Shown: in pieces, positions 43,866 to 51,873 of the stretch | Layout: each line of letters starts with the position of its first letter | Numbering within the stretch: the stretch's first letter is position 1 | Source of the DNA: an uncultured Alphaproteobacteria bacterium | Lineage (GTDB): Bacteria; Pseudomonadota; Alphaproteobacteria; Rhodobacterales; Rhodobacteraceae | Reading direction: 5' to 3' | Assembly (NCBI GenBank): GCA_902531755.1 | Contig: CACAFI010000004.1 | Location: forward strand, 1 to 62,593 | DNA: 62,593 nucleotides | Notes under the pieces: generated by a model | Database searches by the model: none | Told to the model about the DNA's origin: nothing | The model's input: only the letters and a program-made list of their open reading frames with translations | Program-made: the position numbers and the translations under genes

Positions 43866-46454
43866 ATGATAGCTCTAAAAAGTTTTATAAATCAGAAGTT
43901 GATCACGTTAGTAAGCAACTTTTTTTTATCATCTTTATTGATCGTAATTTATACAATGCCGGTTTTCAGTGGAGATAGTGGCTTCGCGAAAATTAAGAGA
44001 TCTGCTGAAGCTGGAATATCTAAAAGTCAACTTGAACTAGGTAGCATATACATAGAGGGGAAGTATGGTGTAAGAAAAAGTACGGAGGCCGCAGTAAAGT
44101 GGGTACGCCTTGCTGCATCAAACGGAGATCCAAAAGCTCAAATTTTGCTTGCAGATTTAATTCGTAAGGGAGAGGGAGTTCAAAATGATATTAATGAAGC
44201 AATTATTTGGTACAAATTAGCTGCAGAAAATAAAAACCCAGAAGCTTATGCAAGTCTTGGTCAAGTTTATTTGGAGGGAGACGGAGTTGTAAAAAACATT
44301 TCCGAAGCTATCAAATGGCTTAAACTCGGCGCAAAATCTGGTAATCCCTACTCACAAATGAGGTTAGGAGATAGTTATTTAGCAGGGAGAGGGGTAGAAA
44401 AAAGTAAAGCTGAAGCTGAACTTTGGTACGCGAGAGCTATGCAAAATTTGGAAAACGAACGTATTCTCAGGCAAGGTTATTCTTACTTTTCTGGAGTTGG
44501 TGTTGAAAAAAACCTTATTATCTCTTTTCGAAAATTTGCAGAAATTGCAAAACGAGGCAATCCAGTTGGGCAGTATAGAGTTGGTTTAGCACTTTATGAA
44601 GGTCTTGGTATTCCCAAAGACCAACAAGAAGCAATAAATTGGTTTAGACAAGCATCAAACCAAGGGAATGTCTCTGCGAAGCATGCTTTAGCTATGGCCT
44701 ATTTTAATGGTGAGGGTGTTAGACAAGATAGGTTGAAAGCTATCGAATTGTTTAAAGTTGCTGCTCTTCAAAATAATAGTGACAGCATGGTTATTTTGGG
44801 ATCACTTAATGAAAATGGACAGTTTCTTGCAAAAAGTTTTGATAAGGCTTTCTATTGGTATAACAAAGCTGCGATGCTTGGTGATGCAGAGGGGCAATAC
44901 TTAACCGCGAATGCTTTGAAAAATGCAATGGGAACTGAGAAAGATCTTACTAAATCTTTTGATTGGTTTGTGCTATCGGCAGACCAGAACCTTCCGGAGG
45001 CTAAGTTGGAATTGGGTTATGCTTACAGAGAAGGTTTAGGAGTTGAGAAAAATGCAACAGAGGCATTTAAGTGGTTTCTTGCCTCTGCAGAAAATGGTGA
45101 TAAAACAGCTCAAAATGAGGTTGGTAAATCTTTGAGAGATGGTACTGGCACACCGAGGGATGCCAGAGGTGCCTTTAAGTGGTTTGAAAAAGCTGCTAAT
45201 CTCGGTGATCCAGATGCTATGACCAATCTAGCGTTGGCTTATCTTGATGGCCAAGGAGTAATAAGAGATATCGAAGCAGCAATTACTTGGTTAGAAAATG
45301 GTTCCTCGAGAGAGGAACCTAGAGCGGATTATCATTTGGGTAAAATGTATGTCTCTGGAACACACCTCGAAAAAAACGAAAATGAGGCATTTTCTTTAAT
45401 TCGTCGTGCTGCGCAAAAAGGACTGATGGTTGCTCAACGGGAATTAGGTGAATTTTATAAAAAAGGAATTGGTACTGATCAAAACTTAATTGAGAGTTTT
45501 AAATGGATAAAAAAGGCTGCTGAGCAACGAGATAGGCGAGCTTATTATTTGCTTTCGCAAGCATATTTTAAAGGAGAGGGAACAAAGAAAAATAATGAAC
45601 TAGCACTCTCAAATGCAAAAAAAGCACTTGCTCTAGGTCTAGAAGAAGCCTCATTTTTGGTAGATGTCTTATCTTCTAGTGCAAATACTCAAACCGAAAT
45701 AATTGCTCAATCTGAGAATGGATTAAACTTTGGAAGTTATCACGCTCTTATAATAGGCAATGACGACTATCAAAATGTCTCTAAACTAAATACCGGAGAA
45801 ATTGATGCAAGAGCAGTTAACAAAATATTAAAAACAAAATTTAATTTTAAGACTACTCTGATGATTAATAAAGCTCGTGTTGATATATTAGATGTCCTTT
45901 TTAGTTATAGATCTAAATTGACAGAGAAAGATAATCTATTAATTTTCTATTCAGGACATGGTGAAAAGGATCAAAAGACGAATAGAGGATATTGGTTGCC
46001 TATAGATGCCGATCCTGTGAAAAAATATACTTGGATTTCAAATAGTACTATTTTAGATGAGTTGGGCGCGATAGATGCCAGACATATTTTGCTGGTAATC
46101 GACTCATGCTTTTCCGGCTTATTTGCTGAAAAACGGTTGCGATTAGAAGATGGTTTAAAGTCTAACCAGAGAGAATTGCTTGAGCAAAAAAACCAACTGA
46201 AATCCCGATGGGTGATGACTGCGGGTGGTGATGAACCAGTATATGATGCTGAAAAGGGAGAGAATTCTCTCTTTGTAAAGTACTTCTTAAACGCTTTAGA
46301 GAGTGTTACGACCCCCATAACGGCGATGCAACTTTTTGATGGCGGCATAAAATCAAATGTTGGACTTAATAGTAGTCAGGTGCCTACTTACACCCAAATT
46401 CAGAATGTCGATAGTCGCGGAGGAGAGTTCATTTTTGCGCGCTCTAAAAATTAA
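43866..46454 (+). CDS. Sel1-repeat protein with C-terminal caspase-like (peptidase C14) domain
   Basis: A protein of 862 residues. A signal peptide or anchor (residues about 15-36) is followed by roughly fifteen Sel1 repeats of about 36 residues (residues 40-600; consensus AxxxLGxxYxxGxGVxxDxxxA). A caspase-fold domain follows from about 618: YHALIIGNDDYQNV, catalytic His698 in FYSGHGEKD and Cys748 in VIDSCFSGLF. Bacterial orthocaspases cut after basic residues. The repeats likely bind proteins or cell-wall material in the periplasm. I chose ATG 43866, as upstream sequence overlaps the previous gene. It is convergent with, and overlaps by 11 bp, the anti-sigma gene. Confidence 0.88.
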   Translation: MIALKSFINQKLITLVSNFFLSSLLIVIYTMPVFSGDSGFAKIKRSAEAGISKSQLELGSIYIEGKYGVRKSTEAAVKWVRLAASNGDPKAQILLADLIRKGEGVQNDINEAIIWYKLAAENKNPEAYASLGQVYLEGDGVVKNISEAIKWLKLGAKSGNPYSQMRLGDSYLAGRGVEKSKAEAELWYARAMQNLENERILRQGYSYFSGVGVEKNLIISFRKFAEIAKRGNPVGQYRVGLALYEGLGIPKDQQEAINWFRQASNQGNVSAKHALAMAYFNGEGVRQDRLKAIELFKVAALQNNSDSMVILGSLNENGQFLAKSFDKAFYWYNKAAMLGDAEGQYLTANALKNAMGTEKDLTKSFDWFVLSADQNLPEAKLELGYAYREGLGVEKNATEAFKWFLASAENGDKTAQNEVGKSLRDGTGTPRDARGAFKWFEKAANLGDPDAMTNLALAYLDGQGVIRDIEAAITWLENGSSREEPRADYHLGKMYVSGTHLEKNENEAFSLIRRAAQKGLMVAQRELGEFYKKGIGTDQNLIESFKWIKKAAEQRDRRAYYLLSQAYFKGEGTKKNNELALSNAKKALALGLEEASFLVDVLSSSANTQTEIIAQSENGLNFGSYHALIIGNDDYQNVSKLNTGEIDARAVNKILKTKFNFKTTLMINKARVDILDVLFSYRSKLTEKDNLLIFYSGHGEKDQKTNRGYWLPIDADPVKKYTWISNSTILDELGAIDARHILLVIDSCFSGLFAEKRLRLEDGLKSNQRELLEQKNQLKSRWVMTAGGDEPVYDAEKGENSLFVKYFLNALESVTTPITAMQLFDGGIKSNVGLNSSQVPTYTQIQNVDSRGGEFIFARSKN

Positions 46455-47778
46455 ATGTGGACCCTTTAGGATATAAAAAGTAAATATCTTCAGGTTTCCA
46501 ATCACCATCGCTATCAATCACCACTTTATCGATTACGCCATCCTCATTTTCATCAAGAAGCCACCGAAATGCGTAAATTCCATTGTCATCAACTGAGACA
46601 GTTCCAAGTCCATCAATTATGCGATTATCATTTCTATCGAGGGATATTTTCCACTCATTATTATAAGAATTTCTTGAGGAAATAATATTTGCGTAACCAT
46701 TATCGTTTGCATCAATGTAAAACTTTCCATTTCTTTGCCAAATAGGGGTTGCAGTTTTATTACTATTATTATTGTTATCCGGAAGATCATCTGCGATTGA
46801 TAAGACAGATTGATCAATAATTTTATTGCCTAATTGAATTTGTACTGCTCGGGAAAACAGAGATCTTGGTACTGCCATAAAATCGGTCGCCTCATTTTTT
46901 AAGGTTGGTTCACCATTTTTTAATACGGTAAAGTCAATTAGTTCGCTTTGAACTTCTTTTTTATTATCATCGGATGCAAAGACATATTGGATATAGTCTA
47001 GCCCTTCGGGTCCAATAACTGTGTAGGGTCCAAGTGATTTTACTTCACCCCTTTTTATTGGTTTTCTATCTAATATAACTTGCTTTTCGCCTTTAGAGTC
47101 TTGATAGATCAAAGTGACTATGCCGTTGCCTAAGCCTTTAATTTGAATTCCCAATTTTGCGCCAGTGACAACAAAGTCTCCTTTGTTAAGTTTATATGTA
47201 AGATTTTTGTTGAGATACACAGTTATGCCAAGATCTCCTTCTATACTATCTGATAATGTTCGGATTGGTTGCGACTCAAGGTCAATACTCTTCTTTCTTA
47301 GCGATTTTTCTTTTTCAATAAAATCGCTGACATTTGCCATTTTCACGGCACTTATTGCCTGTCCTAATTTATCACTCTGTTCGAACGATGAATAGAAGTC
47401 TTGTGCTAAATTGTTATTACTTGTCACCTGAAGTTGATAAGCACCAGTAGCGAATAAAACGCCAAATGCAGCAATTGATGCAGCAATAGCAGTACGTCCA
47501 AAGTTTCTGAAGAAAAAGCCAATATTGGTTCTCTCATCTAAACTTTCTTCTTGCTCAATTCTCTTTTTTCTTAGTCTTGCATAGAACAACTCAGGCATCT
47601 CCTTTTTTTCCTGGGTATGTTTAAGCATTACAGTATTTGCCAATTGGAACTTATAAATTCTAGAATTTAGTTCCTTGTTATTTTCTCGGGCTTTCTCTAT
47701 TTCATTCACAATATCTTGAGTGGCCTCGCCATCAACAAATTGCATAATCTGTTCGTCTGTAAAATCCATGCTACTCAT
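46444..47778 (-). CDS. Anti-sigma factor-like membrane protein with calcium-loop-like repeats
   Basis: A 444-residue protein. The N-terminal cytoplasmic part (FTDEQIMQFVDGEATQDIVN) resembles anti-sigma domains but lacks the zinc motif HxxxCxxC. One membrane segment lies at about residues 96-114. A beta-rich domain (about 180-290, ITVYLNKNLTYKLNKGD) resembles DUF4384-type regions of caspase-linked proteins. The last about 90 residues carry four Asp-rich loops, DANDNG, DRNDNR, DENEDG and DSDGD, like calcium-binding EF/dockerin loops. It overlaps the sigma gene by 4 bp (ATGA). Confidence 0.75.
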   Translation of the reverse strand: MSSMDFTDEQIMQFVDGEATQDIVNEIEKARENNKELNSRIYKFQLANTVMLKHTQEKKEMPELFYARLRKKRIEQEESLDERTNIGFFFRNFGRTAIAASIAAFGVLFATGAYQLQVTSNNNLAQDFYSSFEQSDKLGQAISAVKMANVSDFIEKEKSLRKKSIDLESQPIRTLSDSIEGDLGITVYLNKNLTYKLNKGDFVVTGAKLGIQIKGLGNGIVTLIYQDSKGEKQVILDRKPIKRGEVKSLGPYTVIGPEGLDYIQYVFASDDNKKEVQSELIDFTVLKNGEPTLKNEATDFMAVPRSLFSRAVQIQLGNKIIDQSVLSIADDLPDNNNNSNKTATPIWQRNGKFYIDANDNGYANIISSRNSYNNEWKISLDRNDNRIIDGLGTVSVDDNGIYAFRWLLDENEDGVIDKVVIDSDGDWKPEDIYFLYPKGSTFNF

Positions 47779-48335
47779 TCCTCATTCGTGTTCTGTAATT
47801 GTTTATGTAGGCAATTGGAAAATGACTTTTTTGCTCTAGCAAGTAGAGGTAGAAGAGTCCCCAGTGGCATACCTAAAATTTTACTCATTCCATCGGTAGT
47901 CATTGGTTTTCCAGATTGGTCATTACGTCCATTAATTTGTAAATAGAAAACTTGATATTGCTTTTCACTCAATTTTTTAAGACAGGTCTCGTAAGCAATA
48001 TTGGTGTAAACCTCTTCAGATACATCTACATTAAGATAGGCATCTGACATATTTCTAATATCTGTTAAAATAACGTCAAAATTTTTTTTACGTCGACCCT
48101 TATCAATATAAATTCTTTCTAAAATTGTTCGTGCCCACGCTAGGAAATGCTTCCCATCAAATTGGTTCATTTTCTCTATGCATCGAACGCATGTGTCATG
48201 AACAATTTCTTCGGCCTCACTTTCGTTTCTGTAGCCGTTTTTATTTTGAAGGAAAAAAATTCTATCAAATAGTTTTTGATAGACCTCTTTAAGTTGATCC
48301 TCTATGAAAACTTCCCAATTTGTTTTGCGGTTCAA
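47775..48335 (-). CDS. ECF-type RNA polymerase sigma factor
   Basis: A 186-residue sigma-70 family protein. Region 2 is EAEEIVHDTCVRCIEKMNQF with FLAWARTILERIYIDKGRRK (core-binding and -10 recognition). Region 4 is LSEKQYQVFYLQINGR then MTTDGMSKILGMPLGTLLPL (helix-turn-helix). The start is TTG 48335 with GAGG eight bases before it. It is first of a two-gene operon with the anti-sigma factor. It likely controls itself and nearby genes such as the caspase gene. Confidence 0.88.
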   Translation of the reverse strand: MNRKTNWEVFIEDQLKEVYQKLFDRIFFLQNKNGYRNESEAEEIVHDTCVRCIEKMNQFDGKHFLAWARTILERIYIDKGRRKKNFDVILTDIRNMSDAYLNVDVSEEVYTNIAYETCLKKLSEKQYQVFYLQINGRNDQSGKPMTTDGMSKILGMPLGTLLPLLARAKKSFSNCLHKQLQNTNEE

Positions 48336-48466
48336 TACAGTAACCTCGAATCATTTTGTTAAAAATCTTCAGAAAAAATAGGACAAACTTTTTTTTTTTA
48401 CAACTGCAATAAAATCCATTCCTCATTCGTTAAGTACTATTAAACGCATAAAAATAGGTGAAAAAC

Positions 48467-48709
48467 ATGGGTAAATTTATAGTCTTCGCAACTATTTTTT
48501 TTCAGGGTGAGGTCAAGCAATTGGAATATAAAGCAATCGAATTTTCTACGAAGAAGGAATGCTATGAATACATGACCATCCATGACAAACATTTTGGAGA
48601 AGTCATAGATGACATTAGAGAAAGTATACAACCTTCAGGTCGCCTTCTTGTTATGGGTTGCTCTGCACGCAAAGACATTGTTCGAAACCATTCTGGTGAA
48701 TGGCAATGA
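48467..48709 (+). CDS. Two-cysteine small protein, family member A
   Basis: An 80-residue protein. GKFIVFATIFFQGEVKQLEY has a strand-like hydrophobic start, then FSTKKECYEYM (Cys 1) and RLLVMGCSARKD (Cys 2). It shares the plan hydrophobic-GExxxLxYK-FxTxxECxxY-PxGxxLxVxC with proteins at 48835, 49750 (partly) and 50788. There is no signal peptide of normal length. ATG 48467 with AGGTG is preferred over a GTG three codons earlier. Confidence 0.6.
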   Translation: MGKFIVFATIFFQGEVKQLEYKAIEFSTKKECYEYMTIHDKHFGEVIDDIRESIQPSGRLLVMGCSARKDIVRNHSGEWQ

Positions 48710-48810
48710 ATAAGATGAGGATCATATCTTATACCCTAATAGCATACACACTGCGTCTTGATGAGTGGGTGATATATGGATGGCTCTATATTAATTATTT
48801 TTATCTCTAA
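48706..48810 (+). CDS. Possible tiny hydrophobic peptide
   Basis: A 34-codon frame whose ATG overlaps the previous stop (ATGA). It is aromatic and hydrophobic (WVIYGWLYINYFYL). Only the coupling supports it, so treat it as tentative. Confidence 0.25.
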   Translation: MNKMRIISYTLIAYTLRLDEWVIYGWLYINYFYL

Positions 48811-48834
48811 TTGAATGGGAAAAGGATCTACAAA

Positions 48835-49071
48835 ATGAGTTTGATAATTTTATTTGCTTCAATTCTTATTGAGGGCGAAACCAAGAATTTGAGTTATAAG
48901 CCAGGTCTCTTTAAAACACACAGGGAGTGCAAAAGTTACTTATCAAAAGAAAATGATCTCGTTTTTGAGACATTGGAAAATCATATTAAAAAGTTTTATC
49001 CAGATGGGACCATCCTATACGTAGACTGTGCCAAAAGAAGCGATTTTCAAGATCAAAATGGTCTTGTGTAA
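48835..49071 (+). CDS. Two-cysteine small protein, family member B
   Basis: A 78-residue protein; ATG 48835 has AAAGGA eight bases before it. It starts MSLIILFASILIEGETKNLSY, then FKTHRECKSYL (Cys 1) and DGTILYVDCAKRSD (Cys 2). It is clearly a paralogue of the protein at 48467 by position of the glycine-glutamate, tyrosine-lysine and cysteines. Function is unknown. Confidence 0.6.
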   Translation: MSLIILFASILIEGETKNLSYKPGLFKTHRECKSYLSKENDLVFETLENHIKKFYPDGTILYVDCAKRSDFQDQNGLV

Positions 49072-49147
49072 ATATTTTTTTTTTAAACACAATAATTGTC
49101 CTGCCTAATTCGTTTAGTGAAATAGGTAACAAAAAAGGGATAAAATT

Positions 49148-49435
49148 ATGAGTGTTATCATTGAAAATAATTTTTCAAATCATGCCATCAAACGATCACA
49201 GCAAAGAGGAATAAGGCCATGGGTTGTAAACTTTATTTTGGAATATTCTGACAAATATAAACATGCGAATGAGAGTTGTATTTCACAATTTATTTCCAAA
49301 CGTAAAGTTAAAAAATTGATTCAAGAAAATGTGCTTTCCCCAGCAAAGGCGGCATTAATAGACGGCGTGGTAGTTATTGCAAAAGACGATACCATTGTGA
49401 CCGTCTTCCATAAAAAAATACGATTTCGAAAGTAA
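49148..49435 (+). CDS. DUF4258-like protein (RelE/BECR-fold type)
   Basis: A 95-residue protein. SNHAIKRSQQRGIRPWVVNF is the opening of DUF4258 (H-A-x-x-R-x-x-x-R-G-I), and VVVIAKDDTIVTVFHKK is its last strand. The family is predicted to have a BECR toxin or tRNase-like fold. No antitoxin-like gene is obvious beside it, so toxin activity is not claimed. Confidence 0.65.
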   Translation: MSVIIENNFSNHAIKRSQQRGIRPWVVNFILEYSDKYKHANESCISQFISKRKVKKLIQENVLSPAKAALIDGVVVIAKDDTIVTVFHKKIRFRK

Positions 49436-49457
49436 CTTGGGCTAAGGAGAAAAAATA

Positions 49458-49757
49458 ATGGACGTAAAAGTTCCGATAACAAAGCCATCATTAATAGATA
49501 GTTTGCCTAATAATGTCATTGAAGCAGAGGAGGCGATTAATAATCTTTTAGAGATTAAATTTTTTGGATTCATGAATTTTATTGATCTGGTCTTTTGGTG
49601 GTGCGTTGATGTTTTGAAAGTATGGGGAGATTTAACGGGTCTTGGGTATAATCTCATAAACATTTTAATTTTCATCCTGCTGCAACCATCTCTAATCTTA
49701 CTTTTTTTTACACTATGGCTATTAGAAAGAAATAGAAGAGGAAGATATAATGGTTAG
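49458..49757 (+). CDS. Small membrane protein, paralogue of the one at 43562
   Basis: A 99-residue protein with a soluble N-terminal part and a C-terminal membrane segment (about 65-90). It has WWCVDVLKVWGDLTGLGYNL and ILIFILLQPSLILLFFTLW, nearly as in the 43562 protein, but no N-terminal membrane segment. Its stop overlaps the next gene's start by 8 bp. Confidence 0.7.
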   Translation: MDVKVPITKPSLIDSLPNNVIEAEEAINNLLEIKFFGFMNFIDLVFWWCVDVLKVWGDLTGLGYNLINILIFILLQPSLILLFFTLWLLERNRRGRYNG

Positions 49758-49986
49758 TAATGCAACATGGATCGTCTTTGCTCAACTAATCATTTTTAAT
49801 CCCCAGGTTAATGGAGATGAAAATGAACTAACTGAGTTTAAACAAAAAGAATTTTCGACGCGAAGTCAATGCTACCAGTTCCTTAATGACAACTATGTGT
49901 TCCTGGATACAGCTTTAAAAACAGGATGCGGAAAGGCGAAATGGACGAGTAATTATTTTGGCGACGGCATGATAGATAAGGTATAG
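49750..49986 (+). CDS. Two-cysteine small protein, family member C
   Basis: A 78-residue protein. TWIVFAQLIIFNPQVNGDEN, then EFSTRSQCYQFLNDNY (Cys 1) and LKTGCGKAKW (Cys 2). It is a diverged member of the family at 48467, 48835 and 50788. It is translationally coupled to the membrane protein before it. Confidence 0.6.
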   Translation: MVSNATWIVFAQLIIFNPQVNGDENELTEFKQKEFSTRSQCYQFLNDNYVFLDTALKTGCGKAKWTSNYFGDGMIDKV

Positions 49987-50454
49987 TTAGTACTCAAGTT
50001 GTTTAGCGATAAAGATAAGAAAAACGTTTAAGAAAATAAATACAAGCATCGTAATTTTGCCTGGCCGTTCCCGTTTTCTTTTTTCCTCCTTTTTTAGTTT
50101 GTTTTTTTCTTTCCTATCTGCCTGATCTTCTTTACTTTTCTTTTCTTCTACAACTTTTTTTTGTAATTTTTTCTCGTCTACTATCAAATCTATATATATG
50201 GCTTTTGTTGCATCTAAATTTCCTTTAGCATCTGCAAATGCTTTAGCATAAACACCCTCATTTTTTTTTCCTTGCTTCAACTCCTGCACAACTTCCTCAT
50301 GCAGCAAATACTCTTGCCTCTTTTCGCGTAATTTTTCGCTACTAGATTTCCAAAATCTAAACACAGACGGTATCCCCACCGTTATAGGATGTAAAATAAT
50401 CATAATATACCGAAATTTATTATGATTAAATAAAAACTGAGGCAGATAAATCAT
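49987..50454 (-). CDS. Coiled-coil protein with C-terminal membrane anchor
   Basis: A 155-residue frame (or about 138 if ATG 50403 is used). VVQELKQGKKNEGVYAKAFA and KGNLDATKAIYIDLIVDEKK look like an adaptor-type helical part. A long Lys/Glu coiled coil follows (KKSKEDQADRKEKNKLKKEE), then a single membrane segment (ITMLVFIFLNVFLIFIA). No family name. No clear ribosome site is present at either ATG. Confidence 0.55.
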   Translation of the reverse strand: MIYLPQFLFNHNKFRYIMIILHPITVGIPSVFRFWKSSSEKLREKRQEYLLHEEVVQELKQGKKNEGVYAKAFADAKGNLDATKAIYIDLIVDEKKLQKKVVEEKKSKEDQADRKEKNKLKKEEKRKRERPGKITMLVFIFLNVFLIFIAKQLEY

Positions 50455-50519
50455 TCGAGTTTTTAAAGGTATTGCCTAAGTTTCCTAACTTATTAATAAA
50501 AAGTGGTTGTAAAAATTTC

Positions 50520-50560
50520 CCTACGACCATTCCTATATTCTTGGCGACGAAGTTGGCGAC
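50520..50560. repeat. Short direct repeats beside tRNA remnant
   Basis: TTGGCGAC occurs at 50541-50548 and 50553-50560. CCTACGACCA at 50520-50529 recurs in the tRNA remnant (50609-50618), 89 bp away. These may be arm-type integrase sites or att-core duplicates. The 333-bp gap 50455-50787 has no gene otherwise. Confidence 0.4.
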
Positions 50561-50585
50561 AAACGCTGTAAGTTACTGATTTAGT

Positions 50586-50628
50586 TGGCTCCGGCGGTTG
50601 GGATCGAACCTACGACCAATTGATTAAC
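50586..50628 (-). pseudogene. Degenerate 3' half of tRNA-Asn (probable attachment-site remnant)
   Basis: Read on the minus strand, 43 bases run GTTAATCAATTGGTCGTAGG then TTCGATCCCAACCG and end in CCGGAGCCA. This matches the anticodon GTT, 3' anticodon stem, variable loop, T-arm and CCA end of bacterial tRNA-Asn. The 5' half is absent, the T-stem has a mismatch (A-A), and the anticodon stem cannot pair. A tRNA 3' fragment is the usual scar of tRNA-targeting integrative elements, so this is probably an old att site at the edge of the island. Confidence 0.72.
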
Positions 50629-50787
50629 GGGGGTCTATAACTTAGAAGCGTAGGAATGTACAGTTAAAGGCCCCAAATCCCACAAATATACCTGTCTAAT
50701 GTGTAGAATTATTACGGTATCTTTCTTCACACAATAAAAAACGTTCGATGTTCGTTTAGTAGTTTAAGAAGTATAAAAGGACTAAAT

Positions 50788-51201
50788 ATGTTTAATAGAA
50801 ATTTTTTTAAGTTAATTTTAATAGGAGTTTTTGGATTACTCTTAGGGTGTGTGACAAGCGACAAACCATACAATGCGTTTTCACCGATGCAAAAGAGTGA
50901 AATCTCTAAGTTGGACAATAAGAAGAATAGTCGAACTATCCCAAAAGAGGTTGAGTTTTTTGTGGTAGCAAAATTGAAGTCAGTAAATAAGCAACCGGGT
51001 GAGTATTTGGAATTCAAAAATAAAAGATTTTTATCTAAAGGAGATTGTCAAACGTGGATAAATGACAATCATGCAATGCTCAACGATAGTTTGCGTAAAC
51101 ATTTAATGAAAAGAAAAAAAGGTTATTTCGTCGATGTTGTAAATTGTTACAAAACCACCAGTTTTATCCTAAAAACCGGTGCTGTCAGTTATGAAATTTA
51201 G
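50788..51201 (+). CDS. Lipoprotein with two-cysteine domain, family member D
   Basis: A 137-residue protein with a lipoprotein signal (ILIGVFGLLLGCVTS, lipid-modified Cys near 22) and AGGA before the ATG. The domain from about residue 55 (FFVVAKLKSVNKQPGEYLEF, FLSKGDCQTWI, VVNCYKTT) matches the small proteins at 48467, 48835 and 49750. Here it is exported to an outer or inner membrane. It lies just past the tRNA-Asn remnant. Confidence 0.7.
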   Translation: MFNRNFFKLILIGVFGLLLGCVTSDKPYNAFSPMQKSEISKLDNKKNSRTIPKEVEFFVVAKLKSVNKQPGEYLEFKNKRFLSKGDCQTWINDNHAMLNDSLRKHLMKRKKGYFVDVVNCYKTTSFILKTGAVSYEI

Positions 51202-51222
51202 CCGTTTTATTTTGGGGTTTAA

Positions 51223-51297
51223 ATGATCAAGTCAACTGAAATACTCTATACCATAGCGATAATATATATTGCCATTTTATATACGCTGTCATTTTAG
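51223..51297 (+). CDS. Possible 24-residue membrane peptide
   Basis: ATG 51223 opens a hydrophobic frame (STEILYTIAIIYIAILYTL) ending at TAG. A GGGG-run precedes it. It would be a single-span micropeptide. Tentative. Confidence 0.3.
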   Translation: MIKSTEILYTIAIIYIAILYTLSF

Positions 51298-51401
51298 AGA
51301 CGCGATGATAGGGAAAACATTTTTGCTATTAAAAGAATTGAGAAATTTTTTTAATATCTATAAAATTGGCAGAAAAGAGCAGTATAAGGTAAGGCAAAAT
51401 A

Positions 51402-51847
51402 ATGAAATATATCGCCGCGTGTGCGTCCGTGTGCATCTTATTAGGAGTGCCATCATCTGTCCTGGGTTGGACATTAATCGGTACGGGACCAGATCGAATG
51501 AAGCAATATTTTCAATATGTTGATTTTGAAAATTTACATAGAGAAAAAGATGTTGTGCATTTTTTCCAACTCAGAAAATATTTCAAAAAAAACCTATGAT
51601 AATGAAAAATCAGAAAAAAATTTTTTTAGAGTGAACTGTACTACATTTAAAACATCATTAGTGCTTACCTACTATTTTAGTAGTGAAGATGCTGAAGGGA
51701 AACCCACAAGAATAAGACAAACCCCCCCAATCTCCTTTGTCAACTGATGCAAGTGAAAAGTTTTCAAACGGCAGGTTAGTTTGCAGTTTTTTGAACTCTG
51801 AAACAGGAAACTTAAGAGATCCGGTGGAAAACAAAAATTCGACCTGA
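51402..51847 (+). pseudogene. Exported protein gene with two homopolymer frameshifts
   Basis: A signal peptide (MKYIAACASVCILLGVPSSV) and a first part ending in DFENLHREKDVVHFF run to a stop just past an A8 run (51585-51592). The next frame carries on with ISKKTYDNEKSEKNFFRVNC and TYYFSSEDAEGKPTRI up to a C7 run (51722-51728). The third frame continues with SPLSTDASEKFSNGRLVC and NLRDPVENKNST to TGA 51845. Joined, they give about 148 residues, resembling surface-adhesin-E-type small exported proteins. It is either a pseudogene or two homopolymer sequencing errors. Confidence 0.65.
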
Positions 51848-51873
51848 TGCCACTTTGTAGTTTTACAAATTAA

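Noticed and set aside
45971..46348. Minus-strand frame of 125 codons inside the caspase gene
   Set aside because: It is the antisense shadow of the strongly supported caspase domain and has no family resemblance.
50586..50628. Intact functional tRNA-Asn gene
   Set aside because: The 5' half is missing, the anticodon stem cannot pair and the T-stem has a mismatch.
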